From contig NBAZ01000019.1 in the NCBI GenBank assembly GCA_002794735.1, forward strand, positions 310,001 to 374,000: 64,000 nucleotides of DNA, given 5' to 3'. Shown piece by piece: positions 50,638 to 63,460 of the stretch. This stretch comes from Pyrrhoderma lamaoense (lineage: Eukaryota; Basidiomycota; Agaricomycetes; Hymenochaetales; Hymenochaetaceae). Each line of letters begins with the position of its first letter. Position 1 is the first letter of the stretch. The notes beneath the pieces were generated by a model that was not told the origin of the DNA, searched no databases, and worked only from the letters and a program-made list of their open reading frames with translations. The translations under genes and the position numbers were made by a program.

Positions 50638-52366
50638 TGATCTTCTACGATCTTTCCTTTCTGTCCGCCGGTATTCTTTACTTTGCATTTTAGCAGTCTG
50701 AATTACTTGTTTGTATGTTTACTTATCAATGATTCCTATTCATTCACTCATCCTGCAATGCATATACTCCAACCAATTCTCTATAGACCTAGCTCACTGT
50801 TATCACTCGCTGTTTATGTATCTGCTACATTATAATTACTACCATCAACAAGTATTGTTGTATTTCACAATCATCGGCATGTTTTGTGTGTACTTCGGAC
50901 TGGAACAAACCTTTAGCACGTTTGCAACTTTATGTCCCCCAGGGAGTAGCTTTTCAAACCAGGTATTATGGAGCGTAACTGAACCAACAAGCGTAGATTA
51001 CTATTAAGTGCTAAAATGCGTTCACGGGGAACTAGAGGGACTAGTCTAAGGGAATCTCCATAGGTCATTTACAGAAGCTAGTAGTATTGTGGTGTCTTGT
51101 TACGCATCACGCCCATTACACTACTTTGATTACAACTTCCTCGAAGGCAAACTAACATGATCTAAGGTCCTCGGAGTTAGTTCATTCCAAAATCACCTTT
51201 ATCCGTGTGCTCTTGTGTTTTTTATATCGTAAATATCTTAGAAATAAATCTCTCAAGGAATCGAGCTATACATGTAGAACGGAATAATTGTGCATAAAAA
51301 GGAGAGATCTCCATCATCTTGCACAGTGATAGTGGAAAGAAAATAAAATTCCTTGTAATTTTCGACCATGTAAAAGAGACAGGATAAGCTCCGACATTTT
51401 GACAAACAAAAAGCAAATCGTTACTAAGGTGAATACTAAAAAGCATTGCTATGCTAAGCTTTTCTCATTTTTATTGTCCGGGCCTCAGCATTATCTGGCG
51501 AATGGTTGTGGGTGTTTGCTTTGTATTGAGGTCTAAAATTAGTAAGTGCAGAACTATGGGCAGGTTTGAATTTACTCCTTCAATTTAATGTAAGGTATGA
51601 GATTTCTTATCCGCTCTTTTCGCTGCTATTATATTATGTACCTAATGTAGCACTACATGTTATTCTGACCCTAAACTAATTCTTGACACTAGTCATAGCG
51701 CTTATGTCGACCTTCATTATTAGCCGTGACGATGGAAACCCAGCATGAGTATATAGTGTTCCATATCTAGGATTGAAGCATTTGTGCCCCAATGAGTGAG
51801 AGCCAAACGTCCCAGTTAAACCTGCTGCTTGATGAGGGATTCTGATTCATAGTTCACACAACACCCAAAATTCCAGCAGCACCCGCTTTTATTCCCTGGC
51901 CTCTCCACGCGAATAAACTAATTCCGATACAACTCAAAACAAAGCCAGCGAACCTGATACAAGTGTAAATTAAGAAACAAAATCACCCTCGGACAGATAA
52001 ACGTATATCACCTAAAGAACGCAATTCGCGAGATTGATCTCTCTTCCATAGCTGAGCGAGAAGAAGCAAAAATACTTCTTAACACGGCCGGTGTCACTGG
52101 AATTCGACCATTTGAAGAAGAGGGAGGGGAGAGTGGGACTCTTGCATAAGAGCGTTTACCCTCTTCGGACGACACTGACGAGGAGGAGGACATTTAGTAA
52201 GTAAAGAATATAGTCATACGTTGTCGTTGGGAGGTGAGAAGAAGGAAGAAGAAGAAAAACGTTGCGCGCCACTGCCGGTTGAACGAGTAGCCTAATCTGG
52301 AAAGGAACAAGCGTGCCAAACACGCCCTGATACAATTGCTTACTTACATAGTTCCTTACTGTCTTC

Positions 52367-52388
52367 AACGACGACGACGGCGACGACG
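52367..52388. repeat. Short CGA trinucleotide repeat
   Basis: An imperfect (CGA)n run in the presumed 5' leader of GRR1, ending 12 bp before the ATG. Confidence 0.6.
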
Positions 52389-52399
52389 AAGATTCCAAT

Positions 52400-55300
52400 A
52401 TGGTAATCTACTCCTCATCGCCAAACAACTCAACAACTTCACTGTCCGAAAACGAGGATGACGAAGTGAAAGGGATCATCAACGAGGGTTATTACTCAGA
52501 TCTTTCACCTGCTCAGTGGTCCGCGTCAACTAGTGGTCATCGACCGCAGCCTCCGCCACATTCCCCTGCTTCAAACTTGCCCGCGGAAATTTTAATACAC
52601 ATTGCAAGGCAGATTAGCTCTCAGAGGGACCTTTACAATGTACTGTTCGTCTCGCGTGCATGGTGCGAATGTGCTGTGGAGTTTCTATGGCACCGACCAA
52701 ACTTTCAAGAGCTTCATCGTTTCTATAAAATGCTGCGAGTAGTTCGGTCCCAGGACAGACTTTTCAATTACCCTTTCTTCGTCCGTCGTCTAAACCTGTC
52801 ATTTGCTGGTAGCGAACTTAGCGATGACCTATTTGTGCAACTTACTTGCTGCCCAAAACTAGAGCGGCTCACTCTGGTGAATTGCGTTGGTCTCTCAAAT
52901 GATGCGCTGTTCAGTGTACTTCCGCATTGTACAAATCTCGTCGCTCTCGATCTAACGAATATCACCTCTTGCTCCGACAAAGTCATAACTGCATTAGCCA
53001 GATCTGCCACCAAATTGCAAGGGATAAATCTTTGTGGTTGTAAGGACGTTACTGATGAAGGGGTCATAGCCATAGCTCGGCATTGCCCTCTTCTTCGTCG
53101 AATAAAACTTAGTGGTGTCAAGAAAATTACAAATAAAGCCGTATTAGCATTTGCAAAGCATTGCCCCCTTTTACTTGAGGTCGATTTATATGGATGCCCA
53201 AAGGTGACGGACGTAGCTATCCGTGCTCTCTGGAAACAATTAGTCTATCTTAGAGACTTCAAACTTGCGCAATGCTCTGAGTTGACTGATTTAGCTTTCC
53301 CTGTGAATCCCGAAACTGTAGGTAGTGACAGGCCGTTTTCTGAATCAACCCAAGCAGTACAAGATCCTTTACCACCTTTACGCCTAACCCGTCTATGTGA
53401 CCATCTTCGTATGCTGGATTTGTCCTCATGTGCGCTGATTACAGATGACGCGATAGCAGGGATAATCGCATGTGCTCCTAAAATTAGAAACCTATATCTC
53501 GCGAAGTGTAGCAGGTTGACGGATGCGGCTGTTGAAAGTATCTGCAAACTCGGAAAGCACTTGCACTATCTGCACCTTGGGCATGCTTCGAGTATAACCG
53601 ACAAGTCTGTTCGGTGTCTAGCTCAGTCATGTGTTCGTTTGCGATATATTGATCTTGCAAGTAAGTAACCTTGTCGTCTTATAGGAATCACTAACTTATT
53701 ATATGTGTAGATTGCTCTCGTCTTTCGGACATGTCCGTTTTCGAACTAGCCGGGTTACCGAGATTACGCCGCATTGGCCTTGTTCGTGTAACAAACCTGA
53801 CAGACCAAGCTATCTTCGCTTTGGCAGATCGACATTCCACACTTGAACGAATTCACCTTTCCTACTGTCAAAATATCTCAATTTTGTCCATCCATTTCTT
53901 ATTACAAAGGTTAACGAAGCTTACGCACCTAAGTTTGACGGGAATTCCAGCCTTCAGAAGACAAGAATTACAACAATTTTGTCGTCCTGCACCTCGAGTA
54001 AGTACCAAAAAATAATATTTGCTCACATAATAAAACTTTACTCCATTAGGACTTCAATACAAATCAACGTGCTACCTTTTGCGTCTACTCTGGAAAGGGC
54101 GTTGACAATTTGCGATTATACCTTGCTGCACTAATGGCAAATGTCCATTCTGTGCCGTATGCCAATGACGAATACGATAATGATATTGATACCGACTACG
54201 ACGCAGAGGAGGATGAAGAATTCACAAATAACAGTGATCAAGATCAAAACAGCCAGTATGAACAGAATCAAACCATGGAAACCCCTCGCGTGGGTTATCC
54301 TCCACATCGTTGGAGAGTTTCTACAGGAGGAACAGTAACTACGGGCGGAACAATAATAGCGACAGAAGAGGTTTTTGATACAACAGAGTACCCGCAACGT
54401 ACCGATGCAACTCAACTACGTGCAACAGGAAGAATGCTGGAGGGGGACGGGACGCGGGAAGCGCCTTTGATTATTGAGGATACAAATCCAAGTTCAATGG
54501 CTACTACTCCTAGCCCAACAGCCCAACCATACTCTGACGCTAGTCCTTCTAATCCAAGGATTCACGTTCGTGGTTTTGGCACAGATTTGATTGTCGAAGC
54601 CCCGACTCCCTCTCCACAAATAACTCCTTACGCTTCACGCCAGCCAGCGTACTCTGCACCTAGCTTACCGGTGTTTGATCGGGCAAACTCGGACATAAGT
54701 GACGAGACGTCGAATAAAAGCTCTGGAACCAATAAATCTGGAATGTCCAATGGTGCCGGATTCTTTCGAAATTACCCTTCAGTGACTCTTGATGATGACT
54801 CGCCGAGGGGTGCATACACTCCTGATCTTGTCTTTGCGGAATTAGGACATGGTCGAGGAGGAAGTGAGGGGACAGAGACGAACTCTTCTGCTATGGGTGA
54901 GCCAGGACCAAGCCGTCAGTTTTTCTGGCGCAATGAAGGACAAACACCAAAAACCATTGTAGATATAAATTCGAAAATTGAATTTCTCAGTCTCAATGGA
55001 TCGGATACGGCTCTGTCATCTAGCTCTGGCGTCAGTAGAACTCAACGGGAACGACTATCCCTGTCTATCAATCAAGGCAGACCTGTTCGTCGAGATTTTC
55101 AGCATCATGATCCAAACTCTCCCATACCATATATCTCTTCATCTCCGACCACTAGGGAACTTCAGGAGTCTGTTCACTGTGCTCTAGCTAATTCATCTGG
55201 TACATCCAGCTCCAATGTTGTAAATACCACTACGGCATCAGTCTCAGGTGGCTCTGTGGATGCATCTACTTCTGGTATGGCGGCACCCCATGGCTCACGA

Positions 55301-55513
55301 GGGAGGGTAATTAAAAGAAATATGAAAAGCGTCTCGAACGCTGTTGAGCATATTTCACATTCTCTCTTTGGAAAAGTTAATGGAGGTGGGAATAATAATG
55401 CCGGTTCCTCTTCAACTTCGCTGCTTCGGAGAGGATCTATACCCACTTCTAATGCTAACGCAGTACTCTCTAATGACATCGGTCTTGAAGTTGACCACCC
55501 GTACCAACAATGA
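52400..55513 (+). CDS. GRR1: F-box/LRR protein GRR1 (SCF ubiquitin ligase subunit)
   Basis: Substrate receptor of an SCF ubiquitin ligase; yeast Grr1 controls glucose signalling, nutrient transporters and G1 cyclins. Three exons join in frame: 52400-53660, 53711-53997 and 54050-55513, giving about 1003 aa. The F-box is SNLPAEILIHIARQISSQ followed by RDLYNVLFVSRAWCECAVEF. Then come about twelve leucine-rich repeats of the CC type, such as LERLTLVNCVGLSNDALF and LLEVDLYGCPKVTDVAIRAL. The LRR part ends near FRRQELQQFCRPAPR, and the conserved GRR1 block FCVYSGKGVDNLRLYL follows. The last 450 residues are a disordered Ser/Thr/Asn-rich tail, as usual in basidiomycete GRR1. No frame break is seen. 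Confidence 0.93.
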
Positions 55514-56067
55514 TTGCAACCTCATCTCATTCTTAGCATGTATAACGGATAATTCAGGGATAAATCACTTCTCTCTTTACGTATCCCTGTGCATAAATGT
55601 ACATTGGACAAAAAAAGCGAGTTATGTCCATAGGATATATGTCTGTTCCCCTTATATTTGACCATTTTTAGGCACTCCTCCTAATTGCATTTTTCTTAAT
55701 GTTAAATCATTTGAGTCGTATACGACTATTGTTTTTTATTTGTGCACCCTGCTTCATGTACTTCGTATCAACACCATTATCATTCTCACTTGTATCTCAG
55801 GCCACGCCTTACCTTTTGCTTATTTGTAAAGATGATTGCTATGATTTATTTGCGTTCCTTTTTTTGTGGATGCGGAAGATAAACGACGGGATTGTGGTGT
55901 ATTGAACAGATAGTATTGGACAGTACATTCAATATTACTTGTCTTGATAAATCTAAAACACTGACTCATCCGTGAGAAGATATTACTATATGAGAGGATA
56001 TATCGTTCGCGTTGTAACTAAAGCCTAATTATTATTTGACTTGGTATATTTGACTTCCTAGACCGCC
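55514..56067. other. Intergenic, no gene seen
   Basis: GRR1 3' flank and ARD1 promoter. No coding or RNA signal recognised. Confidence 0.45.
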
Positions 56068-56903
56068 ATGGCAAGTTTAACTATTCGACTAGCAACAGTG
56101 CGTCGAAACGATACCAAAGGCGTTGATATCGCTTAGCTTACTATGTACATCTGTTGGTAGCGCAGGTTGACGATCTTATGGGCATGCAGGCATGTAACTT
56201 GCAAAACCTGCCAGAGAACTACACAATGAAGTACTGTGAGTTTCAATCTGGATTATCCAATTAGATGGGATAGACGCAACGGAAGTCTGAATAAACTTGT
56301 GTGCTTCTCATTAGACCTTTATCATGCTTTATCCTGGCCCGGATTGTCATATGTAGCTGAAGACTCGAAAGGTCGGATAGTAGGCTATATTCTTGCCAAA
56401 ATGTGAGTTCCTTTGATTTCTACTCTCTCTCTATATATATTCTTGTATTGCATTTTAATAACTCATATGCTTCAATATATAGGGAAGAGGATCTGAAAGA
56501 CGATGAAGAGCCTCATGGTCACGTCACTTCAATTTCCGTACTTCGAGGATACAGAAGGCTTGGGATTGCGAAGAAGCTCATGTTACAGTCTCGTATGTAT
56601 ACTTGCTTCCCGTTGAACTTAACTCCCACTCTAAAATAAACTGATCTCTATCTAACTGTCGATACTTTAGAGGAAGCCATGTCGACGATTTACAGAGCTT
56701 CATATGTATCCTTACATGTCAGAAAATCGAATCGTGCCGCTATTGGACTGTATAGAGATACACTAAAATTTGAGGAAGATGGGGTTGAAAAGAAATACTG
56801 TGGGTCTTGTCCCAGTCATTCGTAGAGGAGTTTCGCTAATGTTATGTATACAGATGCTGATGGGGAGGATGCATACGCAATGAAACTCTCCTTAAAAAAT
56901 TGA
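56068..56903 (+). CDS. ARD1: N-alpha-acetyltransferase ARD1/NAA10 (NatA catalytic subunit)
   Basis: Catalytic subunit of NatA, which acetylates the N-termini of nascent proteins at the ribosome together with Nat1. It is a GNAT-fold enzyme. The first exon is only 30 nt (56068-56097, [10 protein letters not shown]); the second starts at 56166 and gives [20 protein letters not shown]. Later exons give [48 protein letters not shown] (with the acetyl-CoA binding R-G-Y-R-R-L-G-I-A), [20 protein letters not shown] and the end [10 protein letters not shown]. These are the standard NAA10 blocks. Length (about 155 aa) lacks the long C-terminal tail of animal NAA10. Frame intact. Confidence 0.95.
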
Positions 56904-57060
56904 TATCTCCTTCGGAAGTAATTTATTCGCATTTCACACACATATACATGTCATGTTCTGCTTGTTGTAACCATGATGTATTAGCACTGTTACTACAACT
57001 AGTATAACAAATCCCCAGTTTATGTTGCATGAGAAGTAGTCAGGTGTAAGTATTGGAATT

Positions 57061-58648
57061 TCACAGGTTTATAAGATTTTCCTCTGTACTTTGTTGTGAT
57101 GGCTCTTTCGGGTTCTTTTCTTCAGTACCCTTTACACCATGAGGGGCCCCTTCAGTAGAAATGATACCATGCGACGCTTGTATAGCCTCTCTGATGATCT
57201 TTGCTGTCTCTAGCCCTAGCCCATAGTATGAGTCGTTTGTAGCAGGCTCAAACATACCTGTATGTGCTTCTACCTCACTGTCCGCTATATTGTTCTGTGA
57301 GTACAAGAAGTAAGACAGAAAGGGGGAGTTTGTGGGTGGAAGGATGATAAATGTGCTTGGTTCATTTCGATGTGGAGGAAAATACGGCAAGAGAGTATAA
57401 AAGCTACACATCATTTCAGCAGGGCTATTAGTGAAAGAAAAAAGTATGTTTTTCGCTAGACCTACTTTCTAAATGTGACTTTATGTGATTTCTCGATATT
57501 CGCCATAGTATTCAGACGCTTGTTCAGTTTACTCTGATCCCAAAGAGTCCCAACGTATTTCATATGATCTGTTGCCCATTGATATCCTTCCCCAATGTCC
57601 TTTCGTCTATAATATGCAGCGCCAGCAGCTACACCACTGACCAAGAGGCCTCCTAAGCCAACGGCTGCAGGCATAGCCCAGCTTGACCAGGATGACGACG
57701 AAGACGAAGACGCCGAAACAGAAGATGCAGCGATAGACGCTCTTGATGTATAAGTTGAAGTCGATGGCCCAGATTTAGAGAACGAGCTCAGTGAAGACGC
57801 TATATCACGGGCCGTCTGGATGTAACCCATTGCCTGAGTTGCACTATTCTTGAAAACATATGGATGAAGCCCTAGATACTGTTTGCTTTTGGTGAGTGAA
57901 GTTGGATGTTCCTAGAGTAACGAGCGCATACTGGGGTGTCAAAAGCGATACATGCAATAATTCTAGGCCAAAGAGGAGCATTCGGGTCAGGTCGGCTATT
58001 GACCATTCCGATGATAGTATCCGCAGCCACAAGTCCTCCCATACTGGTTGAGAGTGATTCTAGTTAGTTTAAGCTGTACAGATAAGCTTACGTTCATGGC
58101 TAACCTGTGCCCGCATAGTACAATTTTTGCTTTTCCTGCTCCACCAAAAGTTACTTCTTTCTCTACAACCAGACTTGTGAGCCAATCAGCAAATCTCTCA
58201 ACAGCGGCTTTCTGATGTGAGAACGGTACAACCTCAGGATATAACACTCATGCAACATATCGGTAAACTAACCAGTTCCCCCTTTGTCTTTTGTTCGAGA
58301 GTAAAATCAGCTCCATTCAGCTTCAATCATAGCTCAGGCTCACTTCATAAGCAGGAAAGACTATTGATTCCACGGCAATATTCATTGTTGTCTCTGACAT
58401 AAGGTGGCGAAGTCTATCAGGAAACCCAGCGAAAGTAGAGTCTGTCCCTTTGAACCTATTATAGTAATAGCAGGTAGTTAGAGAATTGGAAGAATTGGAA
58501 GTAACCGGATTTTGAAGATGTACCCATGAATATATACAATTATGAGCAATTCTGAGGATGTTGTATGTGATGCGGTAGTCTGTTGTTTGAGTTTACATCC
58601 TTCTGAGTCATCCGTGGCCCATGGATTGGCTCCCAATTCGTCTTCCAT
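57061..58648 (-). CDS. DUF676 alpha/beta hydrolase (lipase-like), with a C-terminal membrane segment
   Basis: Predicted serine hydrolase. Start at MEDELGANPWATDD (58648), or 12 nt further upstream at MPLLM. Spliced blocks give VYIHGFKGTDSTFAGFPDRL (oxyanion-side HGF motif), ETKGELKAAVERFADWL, the nucleophile elbow LCGHSMGGLVAADTIIGMV, AFDTPYLGLHPYVF and TQAMGYIQTARDIASSLSSF. A Ser-rich linker, encoded near an acg/gac repeat, precedes PAAVGLGGLLVSGVAAGAAY, a likely transmembrane helix, then YRRKDIGEGYQWATDHMKYV. The C-terminal exon (57061-57414) is acidic and ends EENLINL or just before. The substrate is not known; the family includes lipase-like esterases. Frame intact across five or more introns. 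It is divergent from the cyclophilin gene. Confidence 0.82.
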
Positions 58649-58980
58649 AAGTAATGGCATATAGATAGAGATGAATAACAATAAATTGAAGTTAATTACG
58701 GATGTAAATTATTGCAGGTAGGTCATATATCAGGATTACTAGACTTTCTTGCAGAACTTTGTAATATAGTACATTTGAGCCTTCCCGGTTGTCTTCTAAG
58801 CAGTTTGAAAAAGTAAGCCTTAGAAAAGGTGTTTACACACTATGAGAAAGACTGAGTGTGGAAGCAGCATCCGTCAGTATTCATGTTTAAGATCCACAAC
58901 TTCCTCTCACGTGCGCAGCCACGCTCAACTAAGCGGTCTCTCTTTCTTCCACTCTCGAATTACGCTTTTACCTCCTCCAA
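58649..58980. promoter_or_regulatory. Bidirectional promoter with E-box
   Basis: About 330 bp between two divergent genes. A CACGTG palindrome lies at 58908-58913, 68-73 bp before the cyclophilin ATG. It is followed by GCGCAGCC. This is a second E-box in a divergent promoter of this window. Confidence 0.35.
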
Positions 58981-60544
58981 ATGTCTGTGTTACTCGAAAC
59001 ATCTCTGGGGGATATTGTAATCGATCTTGAAGTCGAGTCATGCCCACGTACCTGTGAAAACTTCCTTAAACTCTGTAAAGTCTACTATTATAATTTGAAC
59101 GCATTTTTCAATGGTATGCGATTTTTATTACGGGTGTTCAACTTTTCCTCAGCTTTCTATTAGTTTCAAAAGATTTTCTTGCGCAGACAGGAGATCCAAC
59201 AGCTACGGGAACTGGTGGGGAATCTCTCTGGTCGTATATCGCTTCGCAGAAGAAGGAGCCAACAGATGTAACACGCTATTTTGCACCCGAAATAATACCT
59301 CGACTTAAGCACACTGAACGAGGAACTGTCTCAATGGCTGTTGCTCCTGCTCTAGATGGAGATAAGGGTGGGTGTGGGAGTCAATTTTTTATCACACTCG
59401 CAGATGGAATAAGTTATCTCGATGGTAGACATGCAGTGTTTGGGCACGTTGTGGAAGGTCTAGATACTCTGGACAAATTGAATGATGTTTTCACAGACCA
59501 AGAAGGGCGACCATTTAAGGACGTCCGTATCAGGCATGTCGAAATACTCGGTAAGCCTTAATATCTATGTTTGTTATCAATGTAAAGCTCAAGTATATAT
59601 TGTAGATGACCCTTTTGACGACCCAGAAGGTTTAATCGTGCCTGATTCGCCACCGACAAAACCTCCAGACAATTCAACGCGAATTGCAGAGGATGAGGAT
59701 CCTTTATCTACTCTTCCGGAAGAAGAAGAAGAAAAGCAGAGGCGCGAGAAGGCTGCTGCGGCGAGTGCATTGACGCTCGAAATAGTTGGTGACTTGCCAT
59801 TTGCGAACGTCCGCCCTCCAGAAAACGTTCTTTTCGTTTGCAAATTGAACCCAGTAACTCGAGATGAAGATTTAGAACTTATATTCTCCCGTTTCGGGAC
59901 GATTATAAGCTGTCAGGTTATTAGAGATAAAGTCACCGGAGATTCACTGCAATATGCTTTCATTGAATTTGATAAACGCGAAGAGGCGGAGCAGGTATAC
60001 CCTCCTCTCATTTCAGTCTTGGTAGGGATACTGATTAATTATATTATACTAAGGCTTATTTCAAGATGCAAAATGTCCTTATTGACGATCGTAGAATTTG
60101 GGTCGATTTGTACGTTCCGCTATCATTTGTGTTACTGAGCTGTCACTAACTTGTGCTAAATCTAGCTCTCAATCCGTTGCACGTCTTAATACACACTGGT
60201 CAAATGATGTAAAGATTGGGCGACAAGGAAAGGGAAGTAGAGGAAATGGAGGATTCGCGGGCCGTGAAGACCTCGAAGAAACTCGCAGATATCGGGTTCA
60301 CGACAGTCATGGTAGTGAGAAGGATAAATATAGCATGGTGTTCGACGTCCATGATAATAAAAGACGGGATGAACTAAAATACGAAAGGGATAGATATAAA
60401 AATAGAAGTGATAGGAGGGACCGTAGATCCCGTTCCCCTCCCACTCGTGATAGGGAGCGTGGCGAAAATAGGGGCAGAGATAGAGAAAGTTATCGTCGAC
60501 GGTCGAGAAGCCGGGATCGATATGATCATGAAAGAAGACGATGA
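58981..60544 (+). CDS. CYP6: Peptidyl-prolyl cis-trans isomerase with RRM (PPIL4/CYP6)
   Basis: Nuclear cyclophilin combining prolyl isomerase and RNA-binding domains, related to PPIL4 and spliceosome-associated. The start [17 protein letters not shown] is at 58981. The cyclophilin domain includes [62 protein letters not shown] and [10 protein letters not shown]. The linker ends [17 protein letters not shown]. The RRM contains [54 protein letters not shown] and [15 protein letters not shown]. The tail is an Arg/Ser/Asp-rich segment with [13 protein letters not shown], ending HERRR. The frame is intact apart from introns. Active-site residues appear partly changed from classical cyclophilin A, as in PPIL4. 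Confidence 0.93.
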
Positions 60545-60759
60545 GTTATTGTGTTTTGTATCATTATTCGTTTGCATGTATACTCAAACAGTAGGATTGC
60601 AATATGCAGAGAAGGATGCTCTTAAATTTCAAACGATCTGTGCAAATTGACAGCTTGCATACATTACTTGATCATCAAATACAATTCTTCTTTTCAATAA
60701 TATGAAGTCCTTGATGGAAAATAAACTAAAGAAAGAAGCTAGTCCTGCCATTCAGTTGA

Positions 60760-62163
60760 TCAAGCAACTGGAGCAAAGCCAACTCGCGAGTTCCCAACGT
60801 CAAATTCTTAGATCAAAAGATGTAAGTCCTATCCGAACTCAGATAATTGAAACAGCTTACCAGTGTAGACATTTCTCAGGAAGACATCACCAAGGATCCA
60901 GAATCCCTCATTATCTCCTACAATTCCGCCAACACACTGGCTTGATCCTGCAGAAACTTGTCCAAAGTTTAAGGAGTCTGCCGAAAGAGTAAATGCCTTT
61001 CCTCCAAGAGTAACGCTGACATTATCTGGGATAGCATTGCATGGAACAGTGAAGAAGCCAGAACCAACGGTCCTGGTAGCATCTGCAGAACCAGGAATGG
61101 CAGCGTAGATTGAGCGGGCACTGGTGGGATCAACGATGAATAGAGTTGTGCCAGTATCAACGATAGAATCCTGTGCCCGAGTGATAACAGCTCTTCCCCC
61201 AACACTCACACTCTGTGTGTCAATCTCCCAGAAAGCAGGAGTAGTTATAAGTGGAGTAAATGTGAGACTTCCGGTGAAAGCTGTTGTATCCGTTCCTCCA
61301 AGGAAGAGCTCTCCTCCACTATCCAGCAGAGTAAATCCGAACACCGGTGAGGTAGTCTGGCCATCAGCAATCATCGTTTGGAAAACTGGAGGAGAGTTTG
61401 AATTGGAAATAGATTGGAAAGCCATCCCCATGAGTCCATCTGGTGGCGAAACAGAAAGAGCAAAACCACTTGAATATTGACTGGCAGCGACAACAGCTTG
61501 ATTCGTTGCGGTCAAACCAGCAATTGAAACTGTATCATGAAAGACTTCACCCGAAACTGTGGATCCATCACCAAACTCAATCGAGAAAGTCTTATGCTGG
61601 TCAACTGCAGTACTACTTGCAGCAGTGTTGTATATCTTGTGTCCTCGGCAGTTCGCACTCGTGCAGGCTGTGCCAGGAAGGAAAAGATCAGAAGACCCTG
61701 TATCGAAATCGACGGTAAACGAATTTGCTGGTGTTCCAACAGAGATCGCCCCTTGCCAAAGTTCACCGTCAAGATCATCAGTCAATGTATCCTTTCCTGT
61801 TTTACGCTTTCGAAGTTTCTGAAGTTCTACACGTTTATGCAAGGTACCATCGTCATTCGGGTGTGTTGTCCCAGTATTGTTTGCGAAAGCAGTGAAGCCT
61901 CGGGAGATTTTACTACCAAGCGACGGGGGTCAGTATGATATTGATTATTGTTCGTCATAAAACATATTATCATTATTATGATTTTTTTAAAACACTTACG
62001 CCCGGACGTGTTCCAAATGCGCGACAAGGGCCTCAGTATCAGCAACGCCCTCTTTTGTCGTAAACGACCGTCTCGAAAGAGGAATCCTGGTCACTGGGGC
62101 AGGCGCTGGCGAAGCCAAAGCGAGCAAAGGGAATAAAGCGAGAGATGCAAGTGTCAACTTCAT
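60760..62163 (-). CDS. Secreted aspartic protease (A1 family, polyporopepsin-like)
   Basis: Extracellular pepsin-type protease for protein degradation outside the cell. Start at 62163 with signal peptide MKLTLASLALFPLLALASPA. A propeptide with basic sites (LRKRKTGKDTLTDD) precedes the mature enzyme. Catalytic motifs are VDFDTGSSDLFLPGT and VDTGTTLFIVDP. Other hallmarks are CTSANCRGH, YSSGFALSVSPPDGLMGMAF, and CVGGIVGDNEGFWILGDVFL. After an intron with GTAAGC donor, the last exon gives FDVGNSRVGFAPVA, ending at 60760. One intron lies near the propeptide junction at about 61905-61995. The frame is intact. A TATA box is 70 bp upstream. It overlaps no neighbour, and is convergent with the cyclophilin gene. 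Confidence 0.93.
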
Positions 62164-62300
62164 GCTTTGAGAGAGAGATGCCAGAACTCCACAAGTGGCC
62201 CTGCCTTTCTCAAGGGTACATCTTAGCTCTCATTTTTATATGAAAGCAATACATGAGTGTACCGCAAGGCCATATTTCCGTATCATGTGCGCAGCCAACT
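62164..62300 (-). promoter_or_regulatory. Aspartic protease promoter with TATA box
   Basis: On the minus strand TATAAAAA is found at 62233-62240, 70-77 bp upstream of the ATG at 62163. This distance is typical for a fungal TATA element feeding a short 5' leader. Confidence 0.55.
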
Positions 62301-63460
62301 TCTTCATGGAAGAGGAATACTATTTATAGGTTTAGAAGGAGCGGACTGACCGACTACCGCGAGTTCTTCTCCCATACCCGGACTCAGAGTCCTAATGCTT
62401 GGGTAAAGTAGTGTGTCATTTATAGCGAGATAAGAAGAAGCATGAGAATTCATCTGGTCGCTAAGCTTGAGGCTTCATAATTAGATGCAATTATCATGAG
62501 GTATTCTAGATTCCTCCTCGTGGGTTCTTAAGGAAAAATAGTTATCGACCTCGTTCTGAGCCAAAATCAGCAGTATTGTGATTTCACCGCCGTTTCGCTT
62601 GTTCTCATCGAGACCTTGATGTTCATCATTCAGAAGTAAGAAGCTAATGATCCTATGCGTAGCATGTGTTCATCGTAATATTGTTGACATACAACGGTGG
62701 CTTTCTTTATGTGAATTCATCCGTGAGATACAAAATCTGTTGTTGGTTGCTAGATAGTTGAACTTCTTATGAGATTTCAACGAATGGTATATATGCAATA
62801 AAGGAAATGAAAAGGCCCAGGGACATAAAATGAACTACTACTGTACTACAGATAGAAAAGATGCTGAATATCTCGCGACGTAGGCATTGAAACTCAGTCT
62901 ATCGTATTGGAAAAGCCAAGGTCTGTTTTAGACTACCTACGAATAAGTTTCACATAAGCATGACCAAAGTAGGATGAATCGCTGAATGAGTGCCAGGTTC
63001 TTATTCCCTTTTATCTTACAAATCATACCACAAATTTTTTTATGATGATGAGCCCGATTATGCTCTTGACTAGATTAGACTAGACTACAAACTAACTAAG
63101 CGCGACAAAAATGCAATGCTATAAATACATCGGTGATGAGTGTATGAATGCTGGTAATCTACAAATGCAAGGTAAATAGCGAAAAAAAATCCAATGGTAT
63201 AAGTGTAAGTGCAGAGAAAAAACTGAAAAAAAAAAGTCGGAGCATCGATTGATATCGAGCGGCAATAGGTTTTTTGGACAGATCAACCTTGCCTAAAGTA
63301 AGATTAGACACCGTATCACGCTGAAGAATGATTTTTTAACATACCTGCTCCTCTTCGAACTCTGTGAAGGTGAGGCGTCACGTCTCTCTTCATGCTGGTC
63401 TCTTATTGCCTTGCTATCCTTCTCTTAAGAACAGAAGTAACTCCATTTCTGGCAGATCCA
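62301..63460. other. Intergenic, no gene seen
   Basis: AT-rich spacer between the aspartic protease and the partial FunK1. No credible coding frame or RNA gene. Confidence 0.45.

Larger units (their letters stand above)
49123..52399. other. Gene-poor spacer with a FunK1 relic
   Basis: Holds the FunK1 relic at 50.5 kb. On the minus strand, 49787-49972 reads GCTYPRSIDVVKSKKAQDF and ends NAKL, which has protein-like composition and might be the last exon of an unrecognised gene. A CGA-repeat lies at 52367-52388 just before the GRR1 start. Nothing else was recognised. Confidence 0.35.

Noticed and set aside
56098..56165. Start of a tRNA-like sequence
   Set aside because: It is the first intron of ARD1; no cloverleaf can be formed.
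60829..61842. Aspartic protease ending at 60829
   Set aside because: That stop lies in an intron; splicing to 60760 gives the conserved GNSRVGFAPVA end.
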